A stretch of 64,000 bases of DNA, from the NCBI GenBank assembly GCA_003996215.1, contig QJPP01001783.1, forward strand, positions 579,959 to 643,958. The letters are read 5' to 3'. Both the position numbers and the translations under genes were made by a program. This document shows, one piece after another, positions 34,331 to 44,830 of this stretch. This stretch comes from Jaltomata sinuosa. Its lineage: Eukaryota; Streptophyta; Magnoliopsida; Solanales; Solanaceae. Within the stretch, counting starts at the first letter, position 1. Every line of letters starts with the position of its first letter. The notes under the pieces were generated by a model. It was given only the letters and a program-made list of their open reading frames with translations, was not told where the DNA came from and did no database searches.

Positions 34331-34719
34331 TACTCTTGCTTTATTGGTGGTTGAGGATCAAACTTTAGCTATGTATGTTCAATGTTTGGGCAATAGCTTT
34401 GTGAGACTTGATATTTTTAAGCTTGGTAGAGTTCTTGAATATGTTGAGACAATGTCATTGTTGTTGAAGCAGATTAAGGGTAGAGAATTTGAGGATAGAA
34501 GTTGTGCATCATTGGGGATAAGGTTTTGAGTGGTGAAGCTAAGGAAGTGATTATTGATTTGGAGGGTGTTTTGAGGATCAAGGGTAGGATTTGTATTCCT
34601 AGAGTTGGTGACTTGACTAGATTGATCAAGGAGGAGGCTCACAGTTTGAGGTATTCTATTCATTCGTGTGCAGCCAAGATGTACCATGGCCTAAATAAAC
34701 ATTATTAGTGGTGTAGAAT
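34331..34719 (+). pseudogene. T3 integrase, N-terminal fragment
   Basis: It holds the linker after RNase H and the start of the integrase zinc domain: LRIKGRICIPRVGDLTRLI, EEAHSLRYSIHSCAAKMYHG and a broken HYxWC. The reading breaks off at 34719 where T4 begins. The rest should be found beyond the window. Confidence 0.75.
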
Positions 34720-35066
34720 TGTAATGACCTATTCTATCATTATTAAAAGACACCACATTATTGGTGCAGGTTACGAGGACTTTTGAAAATAAAATCTCAA
34801 ATTAATATAGGGTGACTCAACAAAACTTTTTGAAATTAAAAATTTTGGGTCGGGCTGTCTTCATCTCGCTATAGCGAGAATTTTCCCTCTATAGCACCGT
34901 CGCCATAGGCCGACAGGTTGCTATAGCAGGGTGAAGGGACCAGAAACCGGAGAGCAACTTTTAATATTCTCTTTTCTCCTCTTCAGTTGTAAAAAGGATG
35001 AGGTTTGCTCTAAAACCCTCCTAGGGTTACCTCATGGTTTGGGAGCAATGGAAATGAGGGGTTTCC
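34720..35066 (+). repeat. T4 LTR, segment 1
   Basis: TGTAATGACCTATTCTATCA is nearly the same start as the T2 LTR, so a related LTR begins here, inside T3 integrase. It has three CTATAG palindromes (34869, 34889, 34921). It ends with TTTCC (35062-35066), the left target duplication of T5. AGAAT (34715-34719) is the expected left duplication of T4 itself. Confidence 0.75.
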
Positions 35067-37097
35067 TGTCACACCTCGAGGCTACCCCCTAGACATAACA
35101 TGAGACTTAGGATCACGAGTGACCCTAAGCTAACCCTTTAGTCTTAGCATGACGTAAACAATATAATAACAAACACAGCGGAAGCATAAATAACAGAAGT
35201 AGGCAATCCAACTAAGCATATGATAAGGTCTAAGAGTAGTAAAATCTGAAACTCCAATACAGAATATCTAGCTATGTCTGTAAAGCCTCCAAATGTAACA
35301 TAATGAGTTGCTAGGACAAGACCCCAACTAACTCTAAGTACTGGATGAAAAGCATCTAATAACTAAAAATCATAATTAGTCCTCGAAAGATGAGAATTCA
35401 CCAACTATGACTTGAAATCCTGCTGGGTCTAGCCACGAGTCTGGGAGCGAACGCCTGAATCTACATCATCAAAGGATGCAACACAAAGAAGTATGTGATT
35501 AGTACTATGGAATGTACTGAGCATGTGAGAGATGCATAAACCATAGTAAAACATACTTAAAGCTGAAATCATAAGGTAATAGTTAAATCTGTAATACAAT
35601 GACTCGATGCAATAACATAAGCTAAAGACATACTTATAATCGTAGGTAATAATAGAAAGTCTGAAATATGAAAACAAAGAGTCAAATGCATTTAAAATCT
35701 TAAAACCATTTATGTGGGAGATTCTCATAACCAATATAGGCCATGTGAGCTACATGGAATCTGATATATCTGGCCCATCGAAAGGACCCAAAGTACCTTG
35801 CTAGGGTATAGAGGCATTACTGGCGTGATCACAAATTCCGATGCCCAACTGAGGGGCTAAATAACCTAGGGGGCACGTAGTTTTGGGACTTAGGGTACTC
35901 TCACCCCATCCAACATGGTGCTAAAGAATACTCCCAAAACATACTATAGATCATATAAATACTGGGCATATCTGATGCCAAAACTGATCATAACTCATGA
36001 ACATATCTGATGTCAATTCTGTTTCGAAAAGCATATAAACATATCTGATGTCATGCCATTCATAAATAGTAAGTCTTAAAAGCTTATCATAAACATAGTT
36101 CAAAATATACTCTTTTGTAAAATTCATAGATTAAAGAACTAGGTATTTAATTTCGTAAATACTTGAGGTTATGTTGTCTAAACATGCCAATTTTGCTTGA
36201 AAACATGCAATAGGGTGAAATCATGCTAGAAATCATTCCCAATGCATGGGCTTTTGAAACACTTGAAGTATCTCATATAAAATTATGGGTAAAGAGTTAG
36301 AAACCATTAATTGATGCTATTAATTCAAATTCGTAAGCATTTCACAAATAGGGTAAGAACCCTAATCTCATAGTTTCATAAATCCAAAGTAAAATCAAGG
36401 ATTTTGGGCATAAGGGTGAAAGGAATCCCTTATTGAATACCCACATACCTGAACTTGGAGAATCTTCAACCTAGAGCTTAGGGATGGAAACTTGAAGGTG
36501 GAATTCTAGCTTGGAGCTTGGGAGATTTGAGTTTCTTTTCCCCTTTTAGAAATTCAAAAAGAGATTGGGAGAAGTCTTAGACTAATTGGGGTTAAAACCC
36601 TTCTAAAATCTCCCAAAATGACTTAACTTAGGAGTTAAAAGGGTGGGTAATTACAAAAATACCCCTGGATAAAAGCTGGAAAATTTTGCTGAAGGTCCTC
36701 GACTTCAGGTTTTACAGACCATTTCTACGGACCGTAGATGGAACCATGGCTCGGGGTTTTGGGTCGTGGATTCTGATCCAAAAGTTAGACTGTGGGTCTG
36801 AGATCCGTGAGTGAGGTCTACAGCTCATGGATTGATTCACAGACCGTAGAAACCCCTCGTGGTTCCTGAGGAAAAAGTTGAGCCTTGGTATGATTTCCGC
36901 AAGAGTAAATCATGGACCATGGTTCAATACATGACTCGTGAAACCTTGTTGTGATCTCAAACCTGAGGAGGACTTCTGCAGGAAAAGTTCCACAAGTCCT
37001 TTCCATAGCTCATGGTCTGGGCTCATGGTTCCTGGGAACTTCAACAAATGTTTAGAATTCTAAGTTAAAAGGTTGATTCGAATTTTGGGGTGATACA
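35067..37097 (-). repeat. T5 3' LTR (left copy)
   Basis: 2031 bp, matching 42107-44152 throughout; most differences are transitions. It holds the perfect palindrome TCTACGGACCGTAGA (36724-36738) in a block of related short repeats (about 36700-37030), and ACATAC at 36443-36448, a minus-strand donor-like GTATGT. Confidence 0.95.
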
Positions 37098-37112
37098 ATA
37101 TCCCCCTCTTGG
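37098..37112 (-). promoter_or_regulatory. Polypurine tract of T5
   Basis: On the minus strand AAGAGGGGGATAT directly precedes the LTR start. This is the primer for plus-strand synthesis and fixes the orientation. Confidence 0.85.
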
Positions 37113-37336
37113 GATCATTCATCCTCGAATTAAGACTAAGTAAGGGAATTTGAAGAGAAAACAACAATACCAACCAACAAAACATGAAAACTGAAGACTA
37201 GGAATAAAGATTAAGTTTTTGACTTAAAACATGACTGAACTAACTTCGTAAAACATAAATGCATGCTAGGATCATAAGAAAATATGATGGAATAGAACCG
37301 AAGGAACATACTAAGTAGAAAACTATTACCTCAAGG

Positions 37337-38620
37337 TTAAACTAGATTGAAAGGAAAGAGATGACGGTACTTAGCCTTCATGGCTTCTTCTGCTTCCCAA
37401 GTAGCTCCCTCGACTAACTGGTTCCTCCAAAAGACATTCACCGAAGCAACTTCTTTGTTCCTCAACCTTCGAATATGATGATCGAGAATCTTAATGGGAA
37501 CTTCTTCATACGTGAGGCTATCCTTCATACCCACATTCTTTAAAGATACAATCAAGGTCGGATCGTAAACACACTTATTCAACAAGGAAACATAAAAAAT
37601 CGGATGAACCGCTTCTAGCTCGGTTGGAAACTTTAATTCATAAGCCATATTACCAACTGTACTCAGAATCCTATAAGGACCTACATTTTGTGGACTAATT
37701 TTCCCCTTCTTACCAAACCTCATCACACCCTTCATGGGTGACACTTTCAGAAACACCCAATCATCTACCTCAAACTCCAAGTCTCTTCTGCTCATATTTG
37801 CATATGATTTCTGTCTACTTTGAGTGGTCTTCAGCCTCTCTCTAATAAGCTAAACTTTCTCCATAGTCTCATGAACCAAATCTGTACCTATCAAGGCCGC
37901 TTCACCCACCTCAAACCAACCAATAAAAGATCTACATCTCCGCCCATAAAGTGCCTCATAGGGAGCCATCTGAATGCTAGAATGAAAGTTGTTGTTGTAA
38001 GCAAACTCGATAAAAGGTAAGTGATCATCCCAATTACATTTGAAATCAATCACACAAGCTTTCAGCATATCCTCTAAATTCTTAATAATATGCTCTGCCT
38101 GACTGTCTATCTGCGGGTGAAAAGATATGCTAAGATTAATCCGGGAACCAAGACCCTTTTGAAACGATCTCTAAAACTGGGATGTAAACTGAGTACCCCT
38201 ATTTGAAATTATGGACAATGGAAATCCATGCAATCTGACTATCTCACAGATGTAGAGTCAGGCATAATCCGCTACTGAATCAGTTGTCTTGACAGCTAAT
38301 AAGTGGGCTGGCTTAGTCATCTTGTCGATAATCACCCAAATAGAATCATAATGCCTGCGAGTATGAGGTAAGCCTATAATGAAGTCCATATTAATCTCTT
38401 CCCACTTCCAAGTAGGAAGGTCAATATCCTGAGTGATACCACCTGGTCTCTGATGTTCTACCTTCACTTATTGACAGTTGGGACACTTAGACACAAAATC
38501 TTCTATGTCCCTCTTCATGCCATTCCACCAATAGACTTCCCGTAGGTCATGGTATATCTTGGTGACACCGGGGTGGATAGAATATATGGAGCTATGAGCC
38601 TCTGTCAATATTCGTTGTCT
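37337..38620 (-). pseudogene. T5 integrase and chromodomain
   Basis: Read on the minus strand: CPNCQ, a stop, VKVEHQRPGG of the zinc finger, then NMDFIIGLP with the first catalytic Asp (about 38375). The second catalytic site reads SNRGTQF, so Asp is Asn. The Glu region QAEHIIKNLED is present. HSSIQMAPYEALYGRRCRS follows, then from 37795 a long open stretch: MSRRDLEFEVDDWVFLKVSP, a GPY-like VGPYRIL, HPIFYVSLL, and the chromodomain-like tail IKILDHHIRRLRNKEVASVN, VFWRNQLVEGATWEAEEAMK. The tail would bind modified histones and guide insertion to heterochromatin (known for chromoviruses). Integration is impossible with the Asn change. Confidence 0.9.
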
Positions 38621-40680
38621 CAACCATCTATATTAGGAACACACAATCGACCTTCATATCGAAGCACACTATCTCCCCCTTAGGAGAAAATCTCAACCTC
38701 TGCTGATGAACTTCACCCTTAAACTGATGAAAGATAAGATCACAGTCTTGCTTTTCCTTCACCTCAACTACCAAAGATGATTTAGACCCATTCTGAACAG
38801 TAACACCACCATCTACTGAATCTGTAAGGCAAACTCCCAATTGAGCAATCCTATGAACATCCTTAGACAACTCCTTCTTTCCGTCCTCAACCAATGACCC
38901 ACTACCCATAGACAACCTACTAAGTGCATCAACCACTACGTTGGCCTTACCTGGATGGTAAAACACACTAATATAATAATCCTTAAGAAGCTCAAGCCAT
39001 CACCTTTGACAAAAATTCAATTCCTTATGAGTGAACATATACTGGAGGCTCTTATGATCATTAAATACATCTATATGGACACCATACAAGTAGTGTCTCT
39101 AAATCTTCAAAGCAAAAACAACTTTTGCTAACTCAAGATCATGAGTCGGGTAGTTCATCTCATGAATCTTTAGCTGTCGAGAAGAATAAGCAATCACCTT
39201 ACCATGCTGCATCAAAACACAACCCAAAAAAACTCTAGAAGAATCACAATACACAACAAAGCCATCTAAACCCTCAGGTAGAGCCAAAACTGGAGTTGTT
39301 GTCAACCTAGTCTTCAATTCTTGAAAGTTCTTCTCACACTCATCAGACCACTAAAACTTAACTTTATTCTAAGTCAATTTAGTCAATGGGGCAGCTATAG
39401 ATGAAAACCTTTCCACAAACCTCCTGTAGTAACTGGACAAACCCAAAAATCTCCTAATATATAATGACGAAGTGGGTCTAGGACAGTTCTTTATTTCCTC
39501 TATCTTCTGCGAATCAACTCGAATGCCCTCTTTAGGCACAACATGACTCGGAAAGGCAACAAACTGCATCCAGAATTCAAACTTGCTAAACTTAGTAAAT
39601 AATTATTGATCCTTGAGAGTTTGCAACACAATCCTCAAATCATCTACATACCCCATCTAACTTTGAGAGTAGATAAGAATTTCATCAATGAAAACAATCA
39701 CGAACATATCCAAATACTGTTTGAACACCATGTTCATAAAATCCATAAAGGCTGCAGGAGCATTTGTTAGTCCAAAAGACATACCACAAATTCATAATAA
39801 CCATACCGAGTTCTAAAATCTCTTTTCAGAATGTCACACTCTCTAACTCTGAGCTGATAATAACTGGATCTTAGGTTGATCTTGTATAAATAGCTGGCAC
39901 CCTGAAGTGTGTCGACCAAGTCATCAATTCTAGGAATGGGATACTTATTCTTGATTGTGACCTTGTTGAACTGACGATAGTCGATACATATTCTGAGAGA
40001 ACCATCTTTCTTTTGCACGAATAGGACTGGAGCACCCTATGGAGAGAAAGTCTTTCAACTGCTCTTTTAATTCTTTAAGCTCCGCTGGAGCCATTTTGTA
40101 AGGAGAAATAAATATAGGCTGAATATCTGGGAGAAGGTCTATCCCAAATTCAATATCCCATTCGAGATGGACTCCGAGCAGATTCTCGGGGAACACTTCA
40201 GGGAATTCATTTACAATATGAACTGACTGGAGATACGGGGTTTCGAACTCCGAATCCATAAATTGAACTATATGATAGATGTAACCCTTATAAATCATTT
40301 TTCTACCCTTGAGATAAGATATGAAATAACCTTTCGAGAATGGAGGACTACCTTGTCACTCTAAGCCAGGTTTATTTTGAAACCTAAAGTTGACTATTCT
40401 GGTCCGGTAATCAACTAAAGGCATAACATGCATGTAACCAATCCATACCAAGAATAACATCAAAATCAGTCATCTCTAACTCTACTAGATCAGCTGAGGT
40501 GACTCTATGAAAGACTGAGATAGGGCAATCTCTACATACTCTCTATGCTAGGACTGACTCGCCAACTAGAGTAGAAACATAACAGGGCTCTAGGATTTGT
40601 TATGGATTGACTCCAAACTTACAAGCAACATAAGGGGTTAGAAATGATAAAGAAGCTTTGGGGTTTATTAAAGCATAAGC
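38621..40680 (-). pseudogene. T5 protease, reverse transcriptase and RNase H
   Basis: The protease motif near 40660 reads YALINPKASLSF, so the catalytic Asp is Asn and the Gly is Lys. FDVILGMDWLHACYA lies near 40440. RT: VNEFPEVFPENLLGVHLEWD (about 40220), IFISPYKMAPAELKELKEQL, a frameshift near 40040, then QKKDGSLRICIDYRQFNKV and YGYYEFVV. The active-site box VFIDEILIYS (about 39690) has Glu in place of the second Asp. RNase H (39317-38940): YCDSSRVFLGCVLMQ, SSRQLKIHEMNYPTHDLELA, then a stop. The 112-codon linker (38966-38628) starts FYHPGKANVVVDALSR. Both protease and RT have lost catalytic residues. Confidence 0.9.
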
Positions 40681-41881
40681 ATCGAGAGAGAAGACTTGTA
40701 ACATACCAGTGACTACATCTAGGGAACTTTCCTGATTCTGGCTGGATGACAAAGCATAAAGATAGTTCTGGCGCTGACCGCCACCAATGCCAGAAGTGGT
40801 ACCCTGCTGGGCTGCAGAAGTAGACTGTGTCCTGCCACCTCCACTTTTCTTCTTGGATGAAGGGCAATCCCTAATCCTATGACCAATCTGTCCACACCCA
40901 AAACTTCCCTCTCTGCTAGCAAGACACTCACCAGGGTGACTCTTACCACACTTGTTGCAACTAGGGTAGTGAGTCCTTATTGAAACACTCCCATGTGAAT
41001 GAGAACGTGATCCTTTACTTTCCTGATCATGCCTAGGTCCGGAGGCCGGAGTAGGAGAACTAGCTGATGATGGCACAGGTCCTGATGACCTCTTCTAAAA
41101 TGAAGAACGGTGTATGCCTCCGGACCTCTGATGAGTAAAACCCAAATTCTCTGTTCTGGTCCTCTTATTCTCCCTTTCCATTTCCTTCAACTTATCTCCA
41201 TCAATTTGTTGAGCATCAGTCATAAGCCAGAGATATCCATATCCCCCAATAGCATAGAGGTCATACACTCCTTTTTACCAAGTCTGACATACCATAAATG
41301 AACCTGCTCATGTGATCTCTTGGATCAACCACCATAGAAGGAGCATATCTAGAAAGCTGAGTGAACTTCAACCCATACTCCTGAACTGAAATAGATCCTT
41401 GCCTTAAATTCATAAACTCTTGGGCCGTAGCCTCCCTCAACTCCCTAGGGAATAACTGATCAAGAAATGCTCTCTCAATGGACCCCTAAGTCATAAAGGC
41501 TGCATCCCTTCCCCTAGAATCCTTCCACTGAGTATACTAAATGTGAGCCACATCCTTCAGCTAGTAGGAAGCTAGCTCAACACCATCAATACCGATAACC
41601 TGCATCACCTCCAAAATCTTTTTTACTTCATCTATGAAATTCTATGGGTCCTAACCAAACATAGAACCCAAAAACTCTAACAGGTTCATACGAATGAAGT
41701 CTCAAACTCTAGAAGCAACTGTCCCACCATAAGGGTTAACAGGAGTAGGTTTTTCCTAATTGGCCTGATTGACCATCACATGAGCTACCATCTGAATGAC
41801 GTTCTTGAACTCCACATTTGTGACCTCGTGGTCCAGAACTGGAGGATTAGCATTTTGGGCGTTGTCTTGGTGAGGAGGCAT
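40681..41881 (-). pseudogene. T5 gag
   Basis: The ATG at 41881 gives MPPHQDNAQNANPPVLDHEV. The capsid part (FIDEVKKILEVMQVIGIDGV, LKDVAHI, stop, YTQWKDSRG, ELREATAQEFMNLRQGSIS, QEYGLKFTQLSRYAPSMVVD) is a Gag type very common in Solanaceae, as I recall it, and distinct from that of T1, T2, T3 and T7. The nucleic-acid binding part is Ser-rich, then CNKCGKSHPGEC and SFGCGQIGHRIRDCPS: the second knuckle has lost its first cysteine (Ser). About six stops interrupt it. Confidence 0.85.
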
Positions 41882-41902
41882 GGCACGACGGGGAGATATA
41901 AT

Positions 41903-41904
41903 CT
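41903..41904 (-). promoter_or_regulatory. Splice-acceptor-like AG before T5 gag
   Basis: On the minus strand CTTTATTTATTTCAG is a strong pyrimidine tract plus CAG, 21 bases before the gag ATG. The candidate donor is at 43478-43483, giving an intron of about 1.6 kb that spans the primer site. Confidence 0.45.
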
Positions 41905-42090
41905 GAAATAAATAAAGATTGGATTAGAGGAGTAATAGAGTTAAACTCTACCACACGATATTGATCATCAATGAAGTGAAGTTTCTCCTAAAATATCTCG
42001 TAGCCTCCCTCTCATAAGTGTGGAGCACTTCACACCTATGAAAGAGACTCTACTTGATACGACTTTAAACCTAGGACTCTTTAACATGAT

Positions 42091-42104
42091 GCTCTGATAG
42101 CAAG
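42091..42104 (-). promoter_or_regulatory. Primer binding site of T5
   Basis: On the minus strand CTTGCTATCAGAGC lies just inside the right LTR. It differs by one base from the TTGGTATCAGAGC core, so the same tRNA-Met primer is implied. Confidence 0.8.
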
Positions 42105-42106
42105 TT

Positions 42107-44152
42107 TGTCATACCCCAAAGATACCCCATAAACATAACACGAGACTTAGGATCATGAGTGACCCTAAGCTACGCCTTTAGTCTTAGCATGATGTAAGCA
42201 ACATAATAACAAACACAGTAGAAGCATAAATAATGGAAGTAGGAAATCTAACTAAGCATATGATAAGGTCTAAGAGTAGTAAAATCTGAAACTCTAATAT
42301 AGAATATCTAGCTATGTCTGTAAAGCCTCTAAACCTGACATAATAAGTTGCTGGGACTAGACCCAAGCTAACTCTAAGTACTAGATGAAAAGCATCTAAT
42401 AACTAGGAATCATAATTAGTCCTCGAAGGATGAGAATTCACCAACTCTGACTTGAAATCCTGTTGAGTCTAGCCACGAGTCTGGGAGCGAACACCTAAAT
42501 CTACATCATCAAATGATGCAGTACAAAGAAGTATGTGATTAGTACTATGGAATTTACTGAGCATGTGAGAGATGCGTAAACCATAGTAAAACATGCTTAA
42601 AATATACTTAAAGCTGAAATCATAAGGTAATAGTTAAATTAGTAATGCAATGACTCAATGTAATAACATAAGCTGAAGACATACTTATAATCGTAGGTAA
42701 TAATAAAAAGTCTGAAATTTGAAAGCAAGGAGTCAAATACATTTAAAACCTTGAAACCATTTATGTGAGAGATTCTCATAACCGACATAGACTATGTGAG
42801 CTATATGAAACCATCAAAAAGACCCAATATACCTTGCCAGTGTATTGAGGTATTACTGGCGTGATCACAAATTATGATGCCCAATGAAGGGGCTAAATAA
42901 CCTATAGAAGTATGTAGTTTTAGGACTTAGGGTAGTCTCATCCCGTCCAACTTGGTGCTAAAGACTACTCGCAAAACATATTCTAGCTCAGATAAATACT
43001 GGGCATATGTAATGCCAAAACTGATCATAACTCATGGAGATATCTGATGCCAATTTTTTTTGAAAAACATATGGACATATCTGATGTCATGCAATTCATA
43101 AATCATAAGTCTTAAAAGCTTAGCATAACCATAGTTCAAAATATACTCTTTTCTAAAATACATTGATTAATGAACTAGGCATGCAATTTTATAAATACTT
43201 GAGGTCATGCTATCTAAACAAGCTAATTTTACTTGAAAACATACAATATGGTGAAATCATGCTAGAAATCATTCTTAATGCATGTGATTTTGAAAAACTT
43301 GAAGAATCTCATATAAATCATGGGTAAAGAGTTAGAAACCATTAATTGATTCTATTAAATCAAATTTATAAGAATTTCACAAATTAGGAAAGAACCCTAA
43401 TCTCATAGTTTCATAAATCCAAAGTAAAATCAAGGGTTTTGGGAATAAGGGTGAAAGGGATCCCTTATTGAATACCCACATACCTGAACTTGGAGAATCT
43501 TCAACCTAGATCTTGGGAATGGAGACTTGAAGGTAGAATTTTAGCTTGGAGCTTGAGAGATTTGAGTTTCTTTTCCCTTTTTGGAACTTGAATGAGATAT
43601 TGGAAGAAGACTTAGGCTAATTGGGGTTAAAACCCTTCTAAAATCTCCCAAAATGACATAACTTAGGAGTTAAAAAGGCGGTTAATTACAAAAATACCCC
43701 TACGTAAAATCCAGAAAATTTCACTGAAGGACCTCAGCTTCCGGTTTTACAGACCCTTTCTACGAACAATAGATGGAACCACAGATTGTGGTTTGGAGTC
43801 CTGGTTCCTGAGCCAAAAGTTGGGCTGTGAGTCTGAGATCCACAAATGAGGTCTATGGCTCGTGGATTGATTCACGAACCGTAGAAACCCCTCGTGGTTC
43901 CTGATAAAAAAGCTGAGCCTCAGTATAATTTCCAGGATAGCAAATAACAAACTATGGTTCAATCCGCGACTCGTGAAACCCAGTCGTGGTCTCAAACTCG
44001 AGGAGGACTTCTACAGGATAGGTTCCACTAGTATTTTCCATGGCTCGTGGTTCAATCGAATGGCTCATGGTCTGGGTTTGTGGTTCCTGGGAATTCCAAT
44101 AAATTTTCAAAATTCTAAGTTAAAAAGCTGGTTCGAATTCTGGGGTGTTACA
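42107..44152 (-). repeat. T5 5' LTR (right copy)
   Basis: 2046 bp, transcribed leftwards. It has a donor-like CAG|GTATGT on the minus strand (43478-43483) and the TACGAAC/GTAG short-repeat block (about 43740-44075). It ends in ...GTTACA at 44152, followed by TTTCC. Confidence 0.95.
43478..43483 (-). promoter_or_regulatory. Splice-donor-like motif in the T5 LTR
   Basis: On the minus strand AAGTTCAG|GTATGTGGG is a good donor, and it is unchanged in both LTR copies (also 36443-36448). Its partner is the acceptor at 41903-41904. Confidence 0.45.
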
Positions 44153-44830
44153 TTTCCATTCATATGGGGTAAAACCCATGGATTCTAATGCATACTTCTG
44201 ACCCAAAATTGCCTTTATGGAGCTAAATTTTGTGTCTAGACTTCTGTAGTAGCTTCTTGGGTTGAAAAACAAGAATATAATGTATATTGATGGGAGATTG
44301 GATATTTAGGTCTTCGGGCATGGTGTTTGGGTGGGTTAAATATGTGAAAACCTAGTAAATTGGGTGGGGAATTATTGTTTGCTATAATACGGAAGTCCTC
44401 CTAATTATGTGTTAACCTATGATTATTCACCCCTGGATAATTGCCTAATGGGACAGGGTCTTGAACCTAGGAATGACTTGAATTTAGGAGTTGCTAGATA
44501 ATAGTGAAATCCCCAGTCTTGGTTTAAATAGTAAGGGGACGGGATCAATGAATGGAATTATGTTGTTGAATTAATTTTTTGATTACATTAGGCTGAATGT
44601 GCACCCCTAAAATGAGTATCTGAATCTAAGGACTATGGCTGGATATGCTTACTTGATTTAGCCGGGACATGCTGTAATTGATGAACTCAATGAATCATAT
44701 TTGCTTGTGATTTTTTGTGTTAGAGAATGATTGTTATTTACATAAAATAAATAACTCAAGTTGATAAAGTGCTTGGTGGTTATCTATTGTTGTAAATACA
44801 TGCTTCAGGAAGGTAATGGTTAAGTGATAT
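44153..44830 (+). repeat. T4 LTR, segment 2
   Basis: It begins with TTTCC, the right target duplication of T5, and continues the LTR broken at 35066. It is non-coding and has few recognisable motifs; a decayed GAAGGTAATGGTT near 44808 sits where the other LTRs carry GTAGGTNATGGTT. It ends with GATAT (44826-44830), the left duplication of T6. Confidence 0.65.

Larger units (their letters stand above)
28187..34719 (+). mobile_element. T3: Ty3/gypsy chromovirus, 5' part
   Basis: It has a 5' LTR (28187-30723), a primer site, gag and pol up to the start of integrase. At 34719 it is cut by the TG start of the T4 LTR. The rest of integrase and the 3' LTR should lie beyond the right end of the window, after the remainder of T4. 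It is the outermost layer of the nest on the right half. Coding is badly decayed. Confidence 0.85.
35067..44152 (-). mobile_element. T5: Ty3/gypsy chromovirus on the minus strand, nested in the T4 LTR
   Basis: It has LTRs 35067-37097 and 42107-44152, TG/CA ends, and a perfect 5-bp duplication TTTCC outside (35062-35066 and 44153-44157). Read on the minus strand it has primer site, gag, protease, RT, RNase H, integrase, chromodomain-like tail and a clear polypurine tract. This is the only large element here in reverse orientation. All domains are present in order but are broken by stops and substitutions. Confidence 0.95.

Noticed and set aside
34720..35066. T4 as the 3' LTR of T3
   Set aside because: It starts inside T3 integrase, differs from the T3 5' LTR and resembles the T1/T2 LTR group, so it is a separate insertion.
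4895..42104. tRNA-like matches at the LTR borders
   Set aside because: They are 12-15 base complements of the tRNA-Met 3' end, that is primer sites, with no tRNA gene around them.
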